Source of the DNA: Chryseobacterium sp. | GTDB taxonomy: Bacteria > Bacteroidota > Bacteroidia > Flavobacteriales > Weeksellaceae | Direction of reading: 5' to 3' | Assembly (NCBI RefSeq): GCF_008014695.1 | Contig: NZ_VOXE01000004.1 | Location: 186,001 to 250,000 of the forward strand | DNA length: 64,000 bases | Shown: piece after piece, positions 1 through 9,335 of the stretch | Numbering within the stretch: position 1 is the first letter of the stretch | How the letters are laid out: every line of letters begins with the position of its first letter | Notes under the pieces: generated by a model | Database searches by the model: none | Seen by the model: only the letters and a program-made list of their open reading frames with translations | What the model was told of the DNA's origin: nothing | Made by a program: the position numbers and the translations under genes

Positions 1-1396
1 CCTCGCCTTCCAAGCTGCTGATACTAGCTTTTAGGTCGTTAAGGATGCTTTCATTGTTTTCGTACGCATCAATTACAGCGCTTTCATCATTGGAAGTGTG
101 GCTTTTTGCTTCGGCTAAATCAGCCTTTAATATAGGGAGCTGTTTTAATTCTTTCTGTAAGATTTCTTTGGTATGGTATATAAATTTGAAATTATTTATT
201 GATGTTTGGTTTAGCAACAACCTGATGCTGTTCAGTTCTTCATTAGAAAAGAAACCGAAATCATTTGCTGATTCCTCTTTTTTCAGATCTGTTCTTATGT
301 AATCGGTAATTTCCGATGCCAACTGTTCAGGAGCTACATCACAATATTTCTTTTCTATGAAAAACCGGTTAATCCGGTCATTAATGTAATTAAGCTGAAG
401 TGCAGTAAAATTGTCATTACTTCCCATCACTTCGGTTTTACTCAAGATGAGTTCCAATTCTTCTCTGATGGTATCAACCAATTTGGGCACAAAAGCCTGT
501 AATTCCACTTCCTCGGCATATTTGTTCACCCAGTGCAGGTATTCCAGCTCTTTATCTTTCAGTTCAGCGATTCTATTTTCTAAAATGTTTATCTGGTCCT
601 TGTATTCCTGCTGTAAATTTTTGCCCTCTTTGGCTTTTTTATAAAAATCTTTTTTATCTATAGAATATCCCAGTTTTATTTGCTGCTCTTCCTTCAGTAA
701 TTTTATTTTTGCTTCTACATCAGACTTCGTATCCAATAGTTTTTGATACGCAATGCGTTCGGACTGTATTTCTATTGTATCCGCAATATACCTTTCTTTC
801 AGTTTATGCGCTGCTTCGCCAAGATGCAAGTATTTATTGAATCCCATTACGTTCTCAATATTTTCTTTAATAACCCGAGAGAGATAATCCTCTTTCAGCA
901 GGTCACCGGATTCCATCGCATCAAATAAGAAATATTTGCTTAGTTCTTTCGGAAGGTTTGCCTTGATGATTTTATTGACCTCTGCTTCCATTTTGTTCCT
1001 TTGGGAGAAAGGCATTGCCGAGCCATAAGTAAAAATGTCCCCATTAAAATTAAGAGATACCGATTCCACCGGGTTTTTTTGGGTATTGAGGGCATATACT
1101 CTCTTAATCTTGTAGAGGAAGTCCTGTGATAAAACTTTTCCCTTAAAATCAATTTCCAATTCTATTTTAATATCATCAGTAAACGGTACTGAAGCGGTGA
1201 TAAGTCTTTTGAAATGAGCTGCGTCCTTAATTTCCAGACCGTATAAGGCAGCGTAAATAGCCTGGAACAGGGTTGTTTTTCCCCCGCCGTTTTGGCCGCC
1301 GATGAGTACAATCGGCTGATCGGGGTTTACCGATAAATCCAGATCCAGTTCTTTATAGGTCTTGTAATTTTTAGCTGCAATTTTTGTGATGAGCAT
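1..1396 (-). CDS. DndD/Rad50-like AAA ATPase (3' end outside window)
   Basis: The frame is open from an ATG at 1396 to the left edge, so the C-terminus is missing. The N-terminus reads as an SMC/Rad50-type ATPase head: a short beta lead, then the Walker A motif GGQNGGGKTT at about residues 31-40. A long charged, coiled-coil-like stretch follows from about residue 190. A conserved patch FLFDAMESGDLL near residue 130 recalls the FDGE region of DndD, the ATPase of DNA phosphorothioation systems. It starts 11 bp after the small gene at 1408-1665 and continues the same-strand run from the type III restriction genes, so it is probably co-transcribed with them. No dndC/dndE is visible. It could instead be a stand-alone defence ATPase. 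The AAA/Rad50-like assignment is firm; DndD is only the closest resemblance. Confidence 0.8.
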   Translation of the reverse strand, partial: MLITKIAAKNYKTYKELDLDLSVNPDQPIVLIGGQNGGGKTTLFQAIYAALYGLEIKDAAHFKRLITASVPFTDDIKIELEIDFKGKVLSQDFLYKIKRVYALNTQKNPVESVSLNFNGDIFTYGSAMPFSQRNKMEAEVNKIIKANLPKELSKYFLFDAMESGDLLKEDYLSRVIKENIENVMGFNKYLHLGEAAHKLKERYIADTIEIQSERIAYQKLLDTKSDVEAKIKLLKEEQQIKLGYSIDKKDFYKKAKEGKNLQQEYKDQINILENRIAELKDKELEYLHWVNKYAEEVELQAFVPKLVDTIREELELILSKTEVMGSNDNFTALQLNYINDRINRFFIEKKYCDVAPEQLASEITDYIRTDLKKEESANDFGFFSNEELNSIRLLLNQTSINNFKFIYHTKEILQKELKQLPILKADLAEAKSHTSNDESAVIDAYENNESILNDLKASISSLEGE

Positions 1397-1407
1397 TTTA
1401 TAGATTT

Positions 1408-1665
1408 TTATTTGTTAGCTAGTGCCTTTTCCAAAAGCGTTTGAAGGGACTTTGAACTTATATCTTCATTTTTCATTTTTAACTCGTGGTATTCTTTGAG
1501 TATGGCATCTTTGAACCACTCGAAGTCAATGTCATTATCTTTACAAATATTCTCTATAATTGCCATATCTTCATTCCTAATACCGGAATGCATAAACATC
1601 GCATCTAATCCTTTATTCATCTCTTTCGTTTTTGTTATTTGATTGTGTTCTATCCTGCTATACAA
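1408..1665 (-). CDS. Small acidic helical protein beside the DndD-like ATPase
   Basis: An 85-residue protein, or 70 residues if translation starts at Met16 (position 1620), which begins the better-looking globular part. It is rich in Glu, Lys and Leu and predicted mostly helical, with the segment DFEWFKDAILKEYHELK followed by a Ser/Leu-rich helix. Its size, its place directly before a DndD-like ATPase and this pattern fit the small proteins annotated as DNA-modification-system-associated. That resemblance is from memory. The role is unknown; a bridging subunit or accessory to the ATPase is plausible. The promoter region just upstream (1666-1811) contains repeated operator-like motifs. Confidence 0.65.
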   Translation of the reverse strand: MYSRIEHNQITKTKEMNKGLDAMFMHSGIRNEDMAIIENICKDNDIDFEWFKDAILKEYHELKMKNEDISSKSLQTLLEKALANK

Positions 1666-1666
1666 T

Positions 1667-1762
1667 GTAACATGATATCGCAGATATGTTAGTTTTTTTT
1701 AGTTTTTGTAACACGAATTGTGGAACATGTTATCGTTTTTCAATTTTTGTGACATGATCTCG
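1667..1762. promoter_or_regulatory. Operator-like repeats, 41-bp period
   Basis: The non-coding gap between the res stop and the small gene holds three related 14-mers: GTAACATGATATCG at 1667, GTAACACGAATTGT at 1708 and GTGACATGATCTCG at 1749. They are spaced exactly 41 and 41 bp, about four helical turns. A fourth related site, GAACATGTTATCG, lies at 1723. TAACAT at 1668 and ATGTTA at 1686 form an inverted pair. This looks like a regulator-binding array for the small gene and ATPase unit; the regulator is not identified. Confidence 0.5.
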
Positions 1763-1811
1763 ATATCATAATTGTCTAAATATTATAAGTCATTCAGATT
1801 ATTGTGATCTA

Positions 1812-4145
1812 TTATAATTTCTGACTCATATCCGTGAAACCAGTGGTGTTTTCTATATATGCATTTTCCTGCAGATCGAATTCCGAGAAATAGAATTTCC
1901 AGATTCCAGCCATTTCCACCGGAATTAAGACTCCACCAAAATATTGATCGCCATTAGTTGTGATCCACTTTCGCAGACCATTGTGTTTGTTAGCATCATC
2001 AATATCTGATTTTAATGATTTGGTATCAAATAATCCGATGCGACCGTCCTTTGTTCTTATTATAAAATCTACGTAAAACAGTCTTGGGGTCCCGGAAACA
2101 TCAACGTAATCTACTGCAAAATGTTCGCGACCGCTGTCTCCATTCTTATACCAATAATTCAACTTATCTGCATTGGCAACTAAAAACTGCTTAAACAGTT
2201 TTTCGGGATTAGAAGCGCCGTTCTGTTCATAAAACGGGCTCAACGCATGACTTTCAATATCTTCTCTGCTGTGTTTTTCACTGTAGTAGCGTTCGGCAGG
2301 AATTGACCAATCGGAGTATTCCACCCTTCGTCTCTCGTTTCCGACGGCCTGTTGCCAGGCATCAAATTTTTCCAGAGCTACCTTGATATCATCTAATATA
2401 ATTGCCCTGTTCTGTGGGAAGAGGTAAATTTTTCGGGCATCAAATTCAAAAGACTGCAAATAATACTCAGCAAAATTGATGAGTGTTTCCCTCATTTTGC
2501 GCCAGGACTTTTCTTTGATCAAGCGTGTGATGCTGTCGTAGCAAAACCGGTCGAAATACTGCCTGAATTCTTCATGGGTAATGGCAAATTCCTTACGGTT
2601 GCCCGTGTTGAGCTGAATGGCATCTACCTGATAGGGGTCGACTTTTATATCGGAAGGAATTTTTATCTGGTGGTCATCGGTTTCAAATACCCAGCCTTTT
2701 TCCAACATCTTCCGGGTATTATCCTCTTTTATTTTCAGAACGTCTTCATCATCCTCAGGGCGTGGCGTAAACAGGTCAATGTCCGGAAGTTGCTTAATAC
2801 CGTACTTGTTCTCCATATAGCTGAAAAATATGGACTGAAATCTGGAGGTTAAGGTGGCACTTGTTTTACGGTCATTGATCATTTGTGCAGATGGCATTAC
2901 CGGAAAATCCCACCCTTTATCCGATTGTCTAACGGCCAAAAGTTTATCGAAATAATCAGAATCTGAAGGCACCAATTTAATCTGGTTGGTTTGTATATTG
3001 GTGAATACATAGCCGTGGTTCAGGTCATCGTGAAGGTAATGTCTCCTGTGCGGCATGCGTAAAATGCGGCCGACGGTCTGGATTCCAAAATCCTCAGAGC
3101 GGACATTACGGTAACTCACCAAGATGGAGGCCCGCGGACAATCCCAACCCTGTGCGATGGCCTGTTTAAAGATCAAGACATCCTGCAAACCGTTCAGGTC
3201 TTCCAGATCATCTTTATTTTTTTCGCCGGATAACCACACCGCTAAACGACCGTTATTTAAAGTAATGTTATAATCTGAAGCCAGGATTCCTTCGAGCGTC
3301 TCCCGAATGCTTTTGTCTTCATCGGACAAAGTGACGGAATCTGATGGAAGCTGAATAAGCAATAAAGGATTTACGATGCCTTCCCCTAATTCTTCATCGT
3401 ACAGTTTCTGAAGTTCTGCCTTTTTTTCAAACGCTTTCCTGAGGAGATGAATGTGCACATTATCGCTCTTTTGCTGAGCAGGATCCAATCCCATGTTCAG
3501 GCGTACTGATTTTTTAATCAATTCCTGTTCAATCACTTCGCTGCGCTGCACAACGACATTGCGGTCCGGGATATGAGCTGGCGTCGCGGTGATCAATATT
3601 TCTACATCTGCCGCAATAAGGCTGCGAACCGCTTTCGCCTGGGCTCCCGTAAAAGCACTTAAGTGCGCCTCGTCAATCACCAGAATAATCTTGGTATCAT
3701 TGTTCCGGATATTTTCAATCAGCGATTCCAGATTGGTGTTGGTTTCGTTTTCTTTACGCCAGATGTTGGTGGCGCTGCTCAGGCTGCTCCAGTTCGCAAA
3801 AAGCAAATCGCCCGGATTTAAGACCGGATTAGCAGAAAGTTCGCTCAGGTTGATGCAATTTAACCGGCGGGACTCTTCATACAAGGTATGTAGTGAATCG
3901 TAACTCTGTATGTGCAGGGTATTGGGCGCGAACCAAATGAAGGCGATGTTGTTATCGAGACCGGGGTGTAGGTGCGCCTGATCTACAATACGCTCTATTA
4001 ACGCTGCCGCCATAACGGTTTTGCCGGAGCCTGTAGGCGCTTTTAATAAAATGGGAGTTTGTGCGAAGGGACTTTCCAACGCCGCGATTACATGATCCTG
4101 CAACTGGCCGACTGCTTTTTCCTGAAATTCTAATAGGGTGTACAT
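1812..4145 (-). CDS. Type III restriction enzyme, Res subunit
   Basis: A 777-residue helicase-nuclease, the DNA-cleaving and translocating subunit of a type III restriction-modification complex. Superfamily 2 motifs are in order: Walker A APTGSGKT at about residues 36-43, the DEAH box VIDEAH near 157, ITATP near 188 and motif VI QTVGRILRMPHRR near 357. The C-terminus carries a PD-(D/E)xK-like nuclease pattern, VDF followed by LFDTK, at about 693-705. It is somewhat shorter than EcoP1I Res (about 970 residues) but complete. Its ATG overlaps the stop of mod (TAATG), which implies translational coupling and a Mod2-Res complex. It cuts DNA lacking Mod methylation. No inactivating changes are visible. 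Confidence 0.9.
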   Translation of the reverse strand: MYTLLEFQEKAVGQLQDHVIAALESPFAQTPILLKAPTGSGKTVMAAALIERIVDQAHLHPGLDNNIAFIWFAPNTLHIQSYDSLHTLYEESRRLNCINLSELSANPVLNPGDLLFANWSSLSSATNIWRKENETNTNLESLIENIRNNDTKIILVIDEAHLSAFTGAQAKAVRSLIAADVEILITATPAHIPDRNVVVQRSEVIEQELIKKSVRLNMGLDPAQQKSDNVHIHLLRKAFEKKAELQKLYDEELGEGIVNPLLLIQLPSDSVTLSDEDKSIRETLEGILASDYNITLNNGRLAVWLSGEKNKDDLEDLNGLQDVLIFKQAIAQGWDCPRASILVSYRNVRSEDFGIQTVGRILRMPHRRHYLHDDLNHGYVFTNIQTNQIKLVPSDSDYFDKLLAVRQSDKGWDFPVMPSAQMINDRKTSATLTSRFQSIFFSYMENKYGIKQLPDIDLFTPRPEDDEDVLKIKEDNTRKMLEKGWVFETDDHQIKIPSDIKVDPYQVDAIQLNTGNRKEFAITHEEFRQYFDRFCYDSITRLIKEKSWRKMRETLINFAEYYLQSFEFDARKIYLFPQNRAIILDDIKVALEKFDAWQQAVGNERRRVEYSDWSIPAERYYSEKHSREDIESHALSPFYEQNGASNPEKLFKQFLVANADKLNYWYKNGDSGREHFAVDYVDVSGTPRLFYVDFIIRTKDGRIGLFDTKSLKSDIDDANKHNGLRKWITTNGDQYFGGVLIPVEMAGIWKFYFSEFDLQENAYIENTTGFTDMSQKL

Positions 4146-5962
4146 TAATTATCCTGGTTTTGGGTGGAGGCAGCTGCCTGATTCTGACTTAGTTTTAAAG
4201 TTCGGAAAGTTGCACGATAGGCATTGTAAATACTGTCCGGGAGCGGTACCGTTTCTATCTTATCCTGTACCGCAAAGAAATCATCTTCGATGGAATCTTT
4301 TTCCGGGCTGAAGGCATAAATCTTTACTTTCTCGGTTGTTTCCAATCCTTGAATTACTTCCGTCAGTTTTTCAACTACTGCTTCCATATTCCGGGAATGG
4401 TAGATGACGACCATGTAACTGCCCAGAAGGTCGGTAAACAGTTGCGCCTGTTTGGGGTTGATTCCAAAATCTGCAGTAATACAGTGGTAGCAGTTTTCTT
4501 TAATGCAAAGCAGTTCTGTGGAGCGTGCGGTGAGCTGACGGCGGTTCACCTCGGTGCGTGCGCTTGGGATAAAATCTGACTGATAATATCGTAAGTTATT
4601 GTTCATAAGACCTTCTACCTTATCGCCTTTTGCGCTGGTATAACCCTGTATAACGCGTTTGTTGCGTTCGTAGGTTACCTCTTCGGCAATATTGTTTTCG
4701 TTGTTGGTTACCAAAATGCACTGGCGGTTGCCGCCATTTTCCGCATTGAGCGCCATGGTAGCGTGTAAAGTGGTGCCGGACCCAGCGAAAAAATCGAGAA
4801 CTAAAGATTTTTGATCAAATAAATTTAAAATGTATTTTAACAATTCAATCGGCTTGACAAATGAAATAGGCTCTTCGCCTGAGAAAATTTCCTTTATAAG
4901 GGAGGAGCCTTGTTTTGTTGTTGCTATACTTCGTAAAACAGAACTTGGATTTATAGTGCTTTTTTGTTTTCTGCTATAAATCTTTCCATTATTTCTAAAA
5001 TAAAACTCCAAAACCCGTTGCCCTTTACTGTCAAATGTTTCTAACCCTTCAAAGAAGCTTTTCATTTGTTTTTTTTGAGTCCAGCCAGCCCTTAATATCA
5101 CATCTTCTTTTAATATCCCATTTTCAGAAATCATTTTTCCCTCAACTAAGGTAAGCGTTTCTGTGCCTCCCCAAGATTCCGTTAATTCAAATCCAGACGG
5201 TGCATCAAATCTAGTTCCTGCAGGAAATTTAAATTCTGAAGCTGGATTTTTAATTCCAATTTTTTTAACAGCTCTGTCGTCAATTATCCCCTCACCACCT
5301 TCAAAATTTTTGACCAAATCTCGATTTTTGGTATAGGCAAGAATATATTCATGTGATCGTGTAAAATGACCTGCAGAGGTTCCGGTCCCTAAGTCCCATA
5401 CTATTGAGGCAAGGTGGTTTGTATTTTTAGTGCCTTTATTCGTATTAAAAATCTCGTCACATAACATTTTTAATTGTGCTTGTTCGTTGTCATCAATTGA
5501 GATAAAAATAACACCTTTCTCCGATAGTAATTTTTTCGCTATGCGTAAACGCTTATTCATAAATGATAACCATTTACTATGACGAAAAGAATCTTCTAAA
5601 TCAACATATTTATCATTATATTTAAATTCTTTCTCCTTCCCCGTATTATAAGGAGGATCAATGTAGATTACATCAATTTTTCCTTCGTGGGTGTAGGTTA
5701 GCGCAGTAAGGGCATGAAGGTTATCGCCTTCAATAAGGATATGGTTGGGCGCAGTTTTGTCTTCTGAAATGATAGCACGTTCCTTAACCTCCTTAAAAAC
5801 CGGCAGCATGCTGCGCAGCTGTTCTTCTACATCTTCGGGTTTGTTTTCCCAGACCAGACCGTATTTCTTTTTGGTGTTGACTAAATCGATCAAATACGCT
5901 TTTTCTTCGCGTGAGATGTCCTGTATCTTGTTGATTTTTTTTATTAAATCCTGTTTGTTCAT
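4145..5962 (-). CDS. Type III adenine-specific DNA methyltransferase, Mod
   Basis: A 605-residue beta-class N6-adenine methyltransferase: catalytic motif IV DPPYNTG near residue 104 precedes the AdoMet motif DFFAGSGTT near 392, as in type III Mod enzymes. The part between them is the expected target-recognition domain. That middle part (about 4800-5650) is visibly more A+T-rich than both ends, which hints that the specificity domain was exchanged. Mod methylates the recognition site for self-protection and gives Res its specificity. The gene follows the DUF262 gene by about 60 bp and overlaps res. The start at 5962 gives a normal N-terminus (MNKQDLIKKIN). Confidence 0.92.
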   Translation of the reverse strand: MNKQDLIKKINKIQDISREEKAYLIDLVNTKKKYGLVWENKPEDVEEQLRSMLPVFKEVKERAIISEDKTAPNHILIEGDNLHALTALTYTHEGKIDVIYIDPPYNTGKEKEFKYNDKYVDLEDSFRHSKWLSFMNKRLRIAKKLLSEKGVIFISIDDNEQAQLKMLCDEIFNTNKGTKNTNHLASIVWDLGTGTSAGHFTRSHEYILAYTKNRDLVKNFEGGEGIIDDRAVKKIGIKNPASEFKFPAGTRFDAPSGFELTESWGGTETLTLVEGKMISENGILKEDVILRAGWTQKKQMKSFFEGLETFDSKGQRVLEFYFRNNGKIYSRKQKSTINPSSVLRSIATTKQGSSLIKEIFSGEEPISFVKPIELLKYILNLFDQKSLVLDFFAGSGTTLHATMALNAENGGNRQCILVTNNENNIAEEVTYERNKRVIQGYTSAKGDKVEGLMNNNLRYYQSDFIPSARTEVNRRQLTARSTELLCIKENCYHCITADFGINPKQAQLFTDLLGSYMVVIYHSRNMEAVVEKLTEVIQGLETTEKVKIYAFSPEKDSIEDDFFAVQDKIETVPLPDSIYNAYRATFRTLKLSQNQAAASTQNQDN

Positions 5963-6024
5963 ATTTTATGTCCGTCACTAAAGACTGGATTTTTCGTTTA
6001 ATTTAGCTTCTAGGCTGTTGCGTT

Positions 6025-7962
6025 TTAGTTATAATAATTTTTAAAAGTATCTGCCGGATCCGGAAGTGACCATTTACCGACGACAAAGTCAATAATTTTA
6101 TGGGTACGCTCTATGACATGTTCTGTCTTCCAGGAAGGATAATTCCGCAGTTCCTTTTCAGATTCATAGACGGTATAGCCTTTTTCGATCGCATTTTGTA
6201 TCCGCGTTTTGTGTTCCTCAAACGGCTTAGGCGCATGTGAGTTGTTAGACATGTATAGATTTCCCAGCGCATAGGTGTACTTTCTTTTCTTCGCCTGACC
6301 CCAGCGGTTAATGTCAGAGTAAAAAGCTCTTGTAGAGGGGTTTTGATCGTCAGGAAAAATCAGGTTAACGGCCACTTCGCGGTGAACGGGTTCACCGGAC
6401 AAATGTTCGTCGTACTCTTTTAACAGAAAATGAATACCGTCCCAATTGGCAAAATCCTGTCCCATGGTAATATTCCGAAGTACAGTGTCCCAATTGAAAT
6501 GACCCACTCTAACATTAAGAATGGTGCTGATTAATGCAGGTATGCTGGCGGCATCTCCGGCATTATAGAATTTATTGATCTCCCTGAATATTACTTCCTG
6601 GTTGAAATTGGTTTTGTTACCGTAAAACAGAAAGCACATGATATTATGACGTTCTGCTGCCCATAACAACTCTTCAATTGATCGGAGATTTTCCTGTTCT
6701 TCGAGAGACAGTTCTTGGTCTTCCACTTTTGGCGGTAGAAGCTTAACCAAAACTGCAAGTATCAGGTTGAGCATATAGCGGCCATAACCATAAGGAAAAC
6801 TATGAAGCCGCAGCAGAGATCTTTGTATTGAGGGCGTGTAATGATAATTAAAATCGTCATCCGAATCCACTTCGTAAGGATTGTTAATAAAATACCATAA
6901 CACGACCGAATGACGCATGCATGTTAACCACTTTCGGAGTGTATCCGGCATCATATACCGGTTATTATTAATATTCAACAGATTAAAGTCATTTTCGAAA
7001 AGATTTTTCTGGTATGCTTTGAATTCCTTTGCAACCATACTGTCGTTTGAAAAATAGAGAAGCCAAAATGCTTTCAGGAAAGCGTCGTCATCCATTACTT
7101 TCTTAGGAGCAGGATTCCTACCGAGCCATTTATAAATCTGCAGCCATGTTTTATTGATGGTTATTCTTCGGGATGCAATTTGATTAGCGCCAAAAGCCTG
7201 CTTAGACAGCAGGTATAAGGCACGGTTCTTAAAACGTTCCAATCCGGACAACTGCATGCCTCTAAAGTTCAGGGTTTCGAACACCATTGAGATGTCCAGG
7301 TTGGTACCGGCAGCTTCGCTGAGATTCAATACTGAAAACAGAAGTCTTTCCGTGATTTTGGTCATCAAATCCCGAACATTATTCTGCCCATAATCCTCCA
7401 GCTTTTCCTGGAAGAATTTTTTTGCAAAATCGAGATTGTGGGTGTATAGCGTTTCTGTTTTCTCAGGATCGTAAGAACTGTCTTCAAAAATGTTATGAAT
7501 CAAATAATTATGAGAAGGCACATCAACATGATAACCGAAAAGGTATTTGTTGCCCTCCTCATATCTGAAAAAGTATTTTCTCGAAATCTGCAACTTTTCA
7601 GCGGCATGCCGTAGTTTTTCATTGAGTTGGGAAAGCAGTATGAGTATGGTGGTTAACCTCTGCTGTCCATCCACTAAATTATATGCCTTGAAATCTTCAT
7701 CATTTAACCGCACTATTTTTTCATGAAGGTCAATAGCATTTTCAAATCCTTCTCTGGCAAGGTTTGCAAAATCGTCGTCTGAAAAATCATTAATGGTTAG
7801 GATACCGGTAAAGTGGTAGGCGTTATTACCAAGATGAATGTTTGTAAGATCTGCCCAGAGATCTTCGAGTTGCGGTTCCTCCCAAGAGTAACCCCTCTGG
7901 TAATCGGGAATGCGGAATATTTTATTGGAAAAGATCTCTTTAAAAGGTAAAATTTCAGGCAT
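6025..7962 (-). CDS. DUF262 (GmrS-like) protein
   Basis: A 645-residue protein with the ParB/Srx-like DUF262 domain at the N-terminus: IPDYQRGYSWEE near residues 17-28 and the family signature VDGQQRLTT near residues 97-105. DUF262 proteins such as GmrS/GmrSD and BrxU bind or hydrolyse nucleotides and act against phages with modified DNA. The usual C-terminal DUF1524 HNH nuclease is not evident, since no EHIxP-type motif is seen. The tail instead has an ERTHKIIDFVVGKW segment, common in long DUF262 proteins. It is first in the same-strand run leading to mod/res and may be an accessory restriction factor for them. The family is sure; the activity is inferred. Confidence 0.85.
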   Translation of the reverse strand: MPEILPFKEIFSNKIFRIPDYQRGYSWEEPQLEDLWADLTNIHLGNNAYHFTGILTINDFSDDDFANLAREGFENAIDLHEKIVRLNDEDFKAYNLVDGQQRLTTILILLSQLNEKLRHAAEKLQISRKYFFRYEEGNKYLFGYHVDVPSHNYLIHNIFEDSSYDPEKTETLYTHNLDFAKKFFQEKLEDYGQNNVRDLMTKITERLLFSVLNLSEAAGTNLDISMVFETLNFRGMQLSGLERFKNRALYLLSKQAFGANQIASRRITINKTWLQIYKWLGRNPAPKKVMDDDAFLKAFWLLYFSNDSMVAKEFKAYQKNLFENDFNLLNINNNRYMMPDTLRKWLTCMRHSVVLWYFINNPYEVDSDDDFNYHYTPSIQRSLLRLHSFPYGYGRYMLNLILAVLVKLLPPKVEDQELSLEEQENLRSIEELLWAAERHNIMCFLFYGNKTNFNQEVIFREINKFYNAGDAASIPALISTILNVRVGHFNWDTVLRNITMGQDFANWDGIHFLLKEYDEHLSGEPVHREVAVNLIFPDDQNPSTRAFYSDINRWGQAKKRKYTYALGNLYMSNNSHAPKPFEEHKTRIQNAIEKGYTVYESEKELRNYPSWKTEHVIERTHKIIDFVVGKWSLPDPADTFKNYYN

Positions 7963-8222
7963 CTATGTTTTTGGTATTACTTATAATTTATTATTCACTC
8001 CATAAATAAATATATTTACTTGCATATCCGCTGAATTATTTACACTTCTCTCAACGTGATGAAAGTTTTTTATCATACACTGTAAATATAGTAAATGCAA
8101 TTGAAAGTAAAAAAGGGAATCCGTAAAGGAAGTAAGTAAAATCCAGCAAAAAAAATTGTATATTCTATTTGGTATCCCTTCACTTAAAGCAATTAGAAGA
8201 CTGAAAATTAGGGGTGTTTTTT

Positions 8223-9165
8223 TTAGAAAAGAAATATGTCATCATCTTCCCCATCAATGGGTAACTCTTCATTTTGTTTCAGCGAGTTTTCCTCAGGAAT
8301 CAAGACAAAATAATTATGGAGTATTACAGCAATATTCTGTAGATACCAGTGTTCGGGAAGGTTGATTTTGACGCCTCTATCCGCGAAATAACCCTGTCTG
8401 AAATCTGTTTCATAGTCAAAGCCGTATTTGCTATAAGGAAAATGGTGGTCACATCTGATCAGCCAGTCCTGGATGATCTCCCGGGTAATAACGGGAAAGG
8501 CAATGAATTCCTTCCAATATTCCAGGGCAAGATCAGACTTTTTGAGGCTCTGTACAAGGGGTTCCAGAATCCAGAGATAGCCGGAGATTTCGTTTTTATA
8601 CCGGTATGTTTTGTCGGCGAAAATATCTGCAACGGTGTGCAGGTGGCCATAGGTGTTGATCCAGGGAATATAGAAATTTTTTGATAGAATTCCTTCAGTT
8701 TCAATTTCCATTTCCAATGCTTTTACCGCACGGTCACATTCATTCTTTTCCCGAATATTAAATTCTGTAGGAAGGTAATCTACTTTGTCATCATCATAAA
8801 AGTAAATACCAGCCCATTCTTCTGTGATTTCCCTGTCAAAAGTTTTGAAACTGCTGCATTTATAAATTGTCTACATAATCATCTTCAGATTCTTCGAAAA
8901 CCATACTCATGAAACTTTCCCCGTCCGAATTCACAAATGAAAATCCTTTTTTACCCTTGCTGCAATTGGTGCACATTCCTTGAACCGCTTTAAAGTCTGT
9001 TTTGTAATTACGATCGTTCCGAAGATCATCAAAGTATGATTTGAGCTCTGCCACAAAAGTTTCCTTGTGGACATCCTGATAAGACTGCCCATCATTCAGC
9101 AGGACGTCGAGCATGTCTAAGTCGAGGTCTTCAAAAGCTTTTAGGATTAGTTGTTTTTTGTTCAT
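8223..9165 (-). pseudogene. Unknown gene split by a +1 frameshift
   Basis: Two overlapping frames look like one protein of about 313 residues. The first starts at ATG 9165 (MNKKQLILKAF; the longer reading to 9213 is less likely) and stops at TAA 8862-8860. The second ends at 8223. Read upstream of its first possible start, a TTG at 8717, the second frame stays open to 8871 and is clearly protein-like (KTFDREITEEWAGIYFYDDD) but has no ATG or GTG. Removing one T from the run at about 8863-8865 joins YVDN to YKCSSF. The first part has a possible zinc motif, CTNC. No family is recognised. It may be a true pseudogene, an assembly error or, less likely, a programmed frameshift. Confidence 0.6.
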
Positions 9166-9335
9166 TTTTGAAGCTAATATTGAGAGGGTAACTAACCGCT
9201 TAATAGATTTCACCTTCCTGAGGTTTAACTTTCCCTTTTAAAATTTGGGGTATCATGGGAATTAGTATAGCCATTTCTGAAAATTTTAGTTGGAGATGAA
9301 ATTAACATTGCTATTAATTCAACTTGAGTGCATTT

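Noticed and set aside
1-1665. Complete DNA phosphorothioation (dnd) cluster
   Set aside because: Only one DndD-like ATPase is visible. dndB, dndC and dndE are absent inside the window, and the 29.7-kb cysteine desulfurase is unlinked and of housekeeping type.
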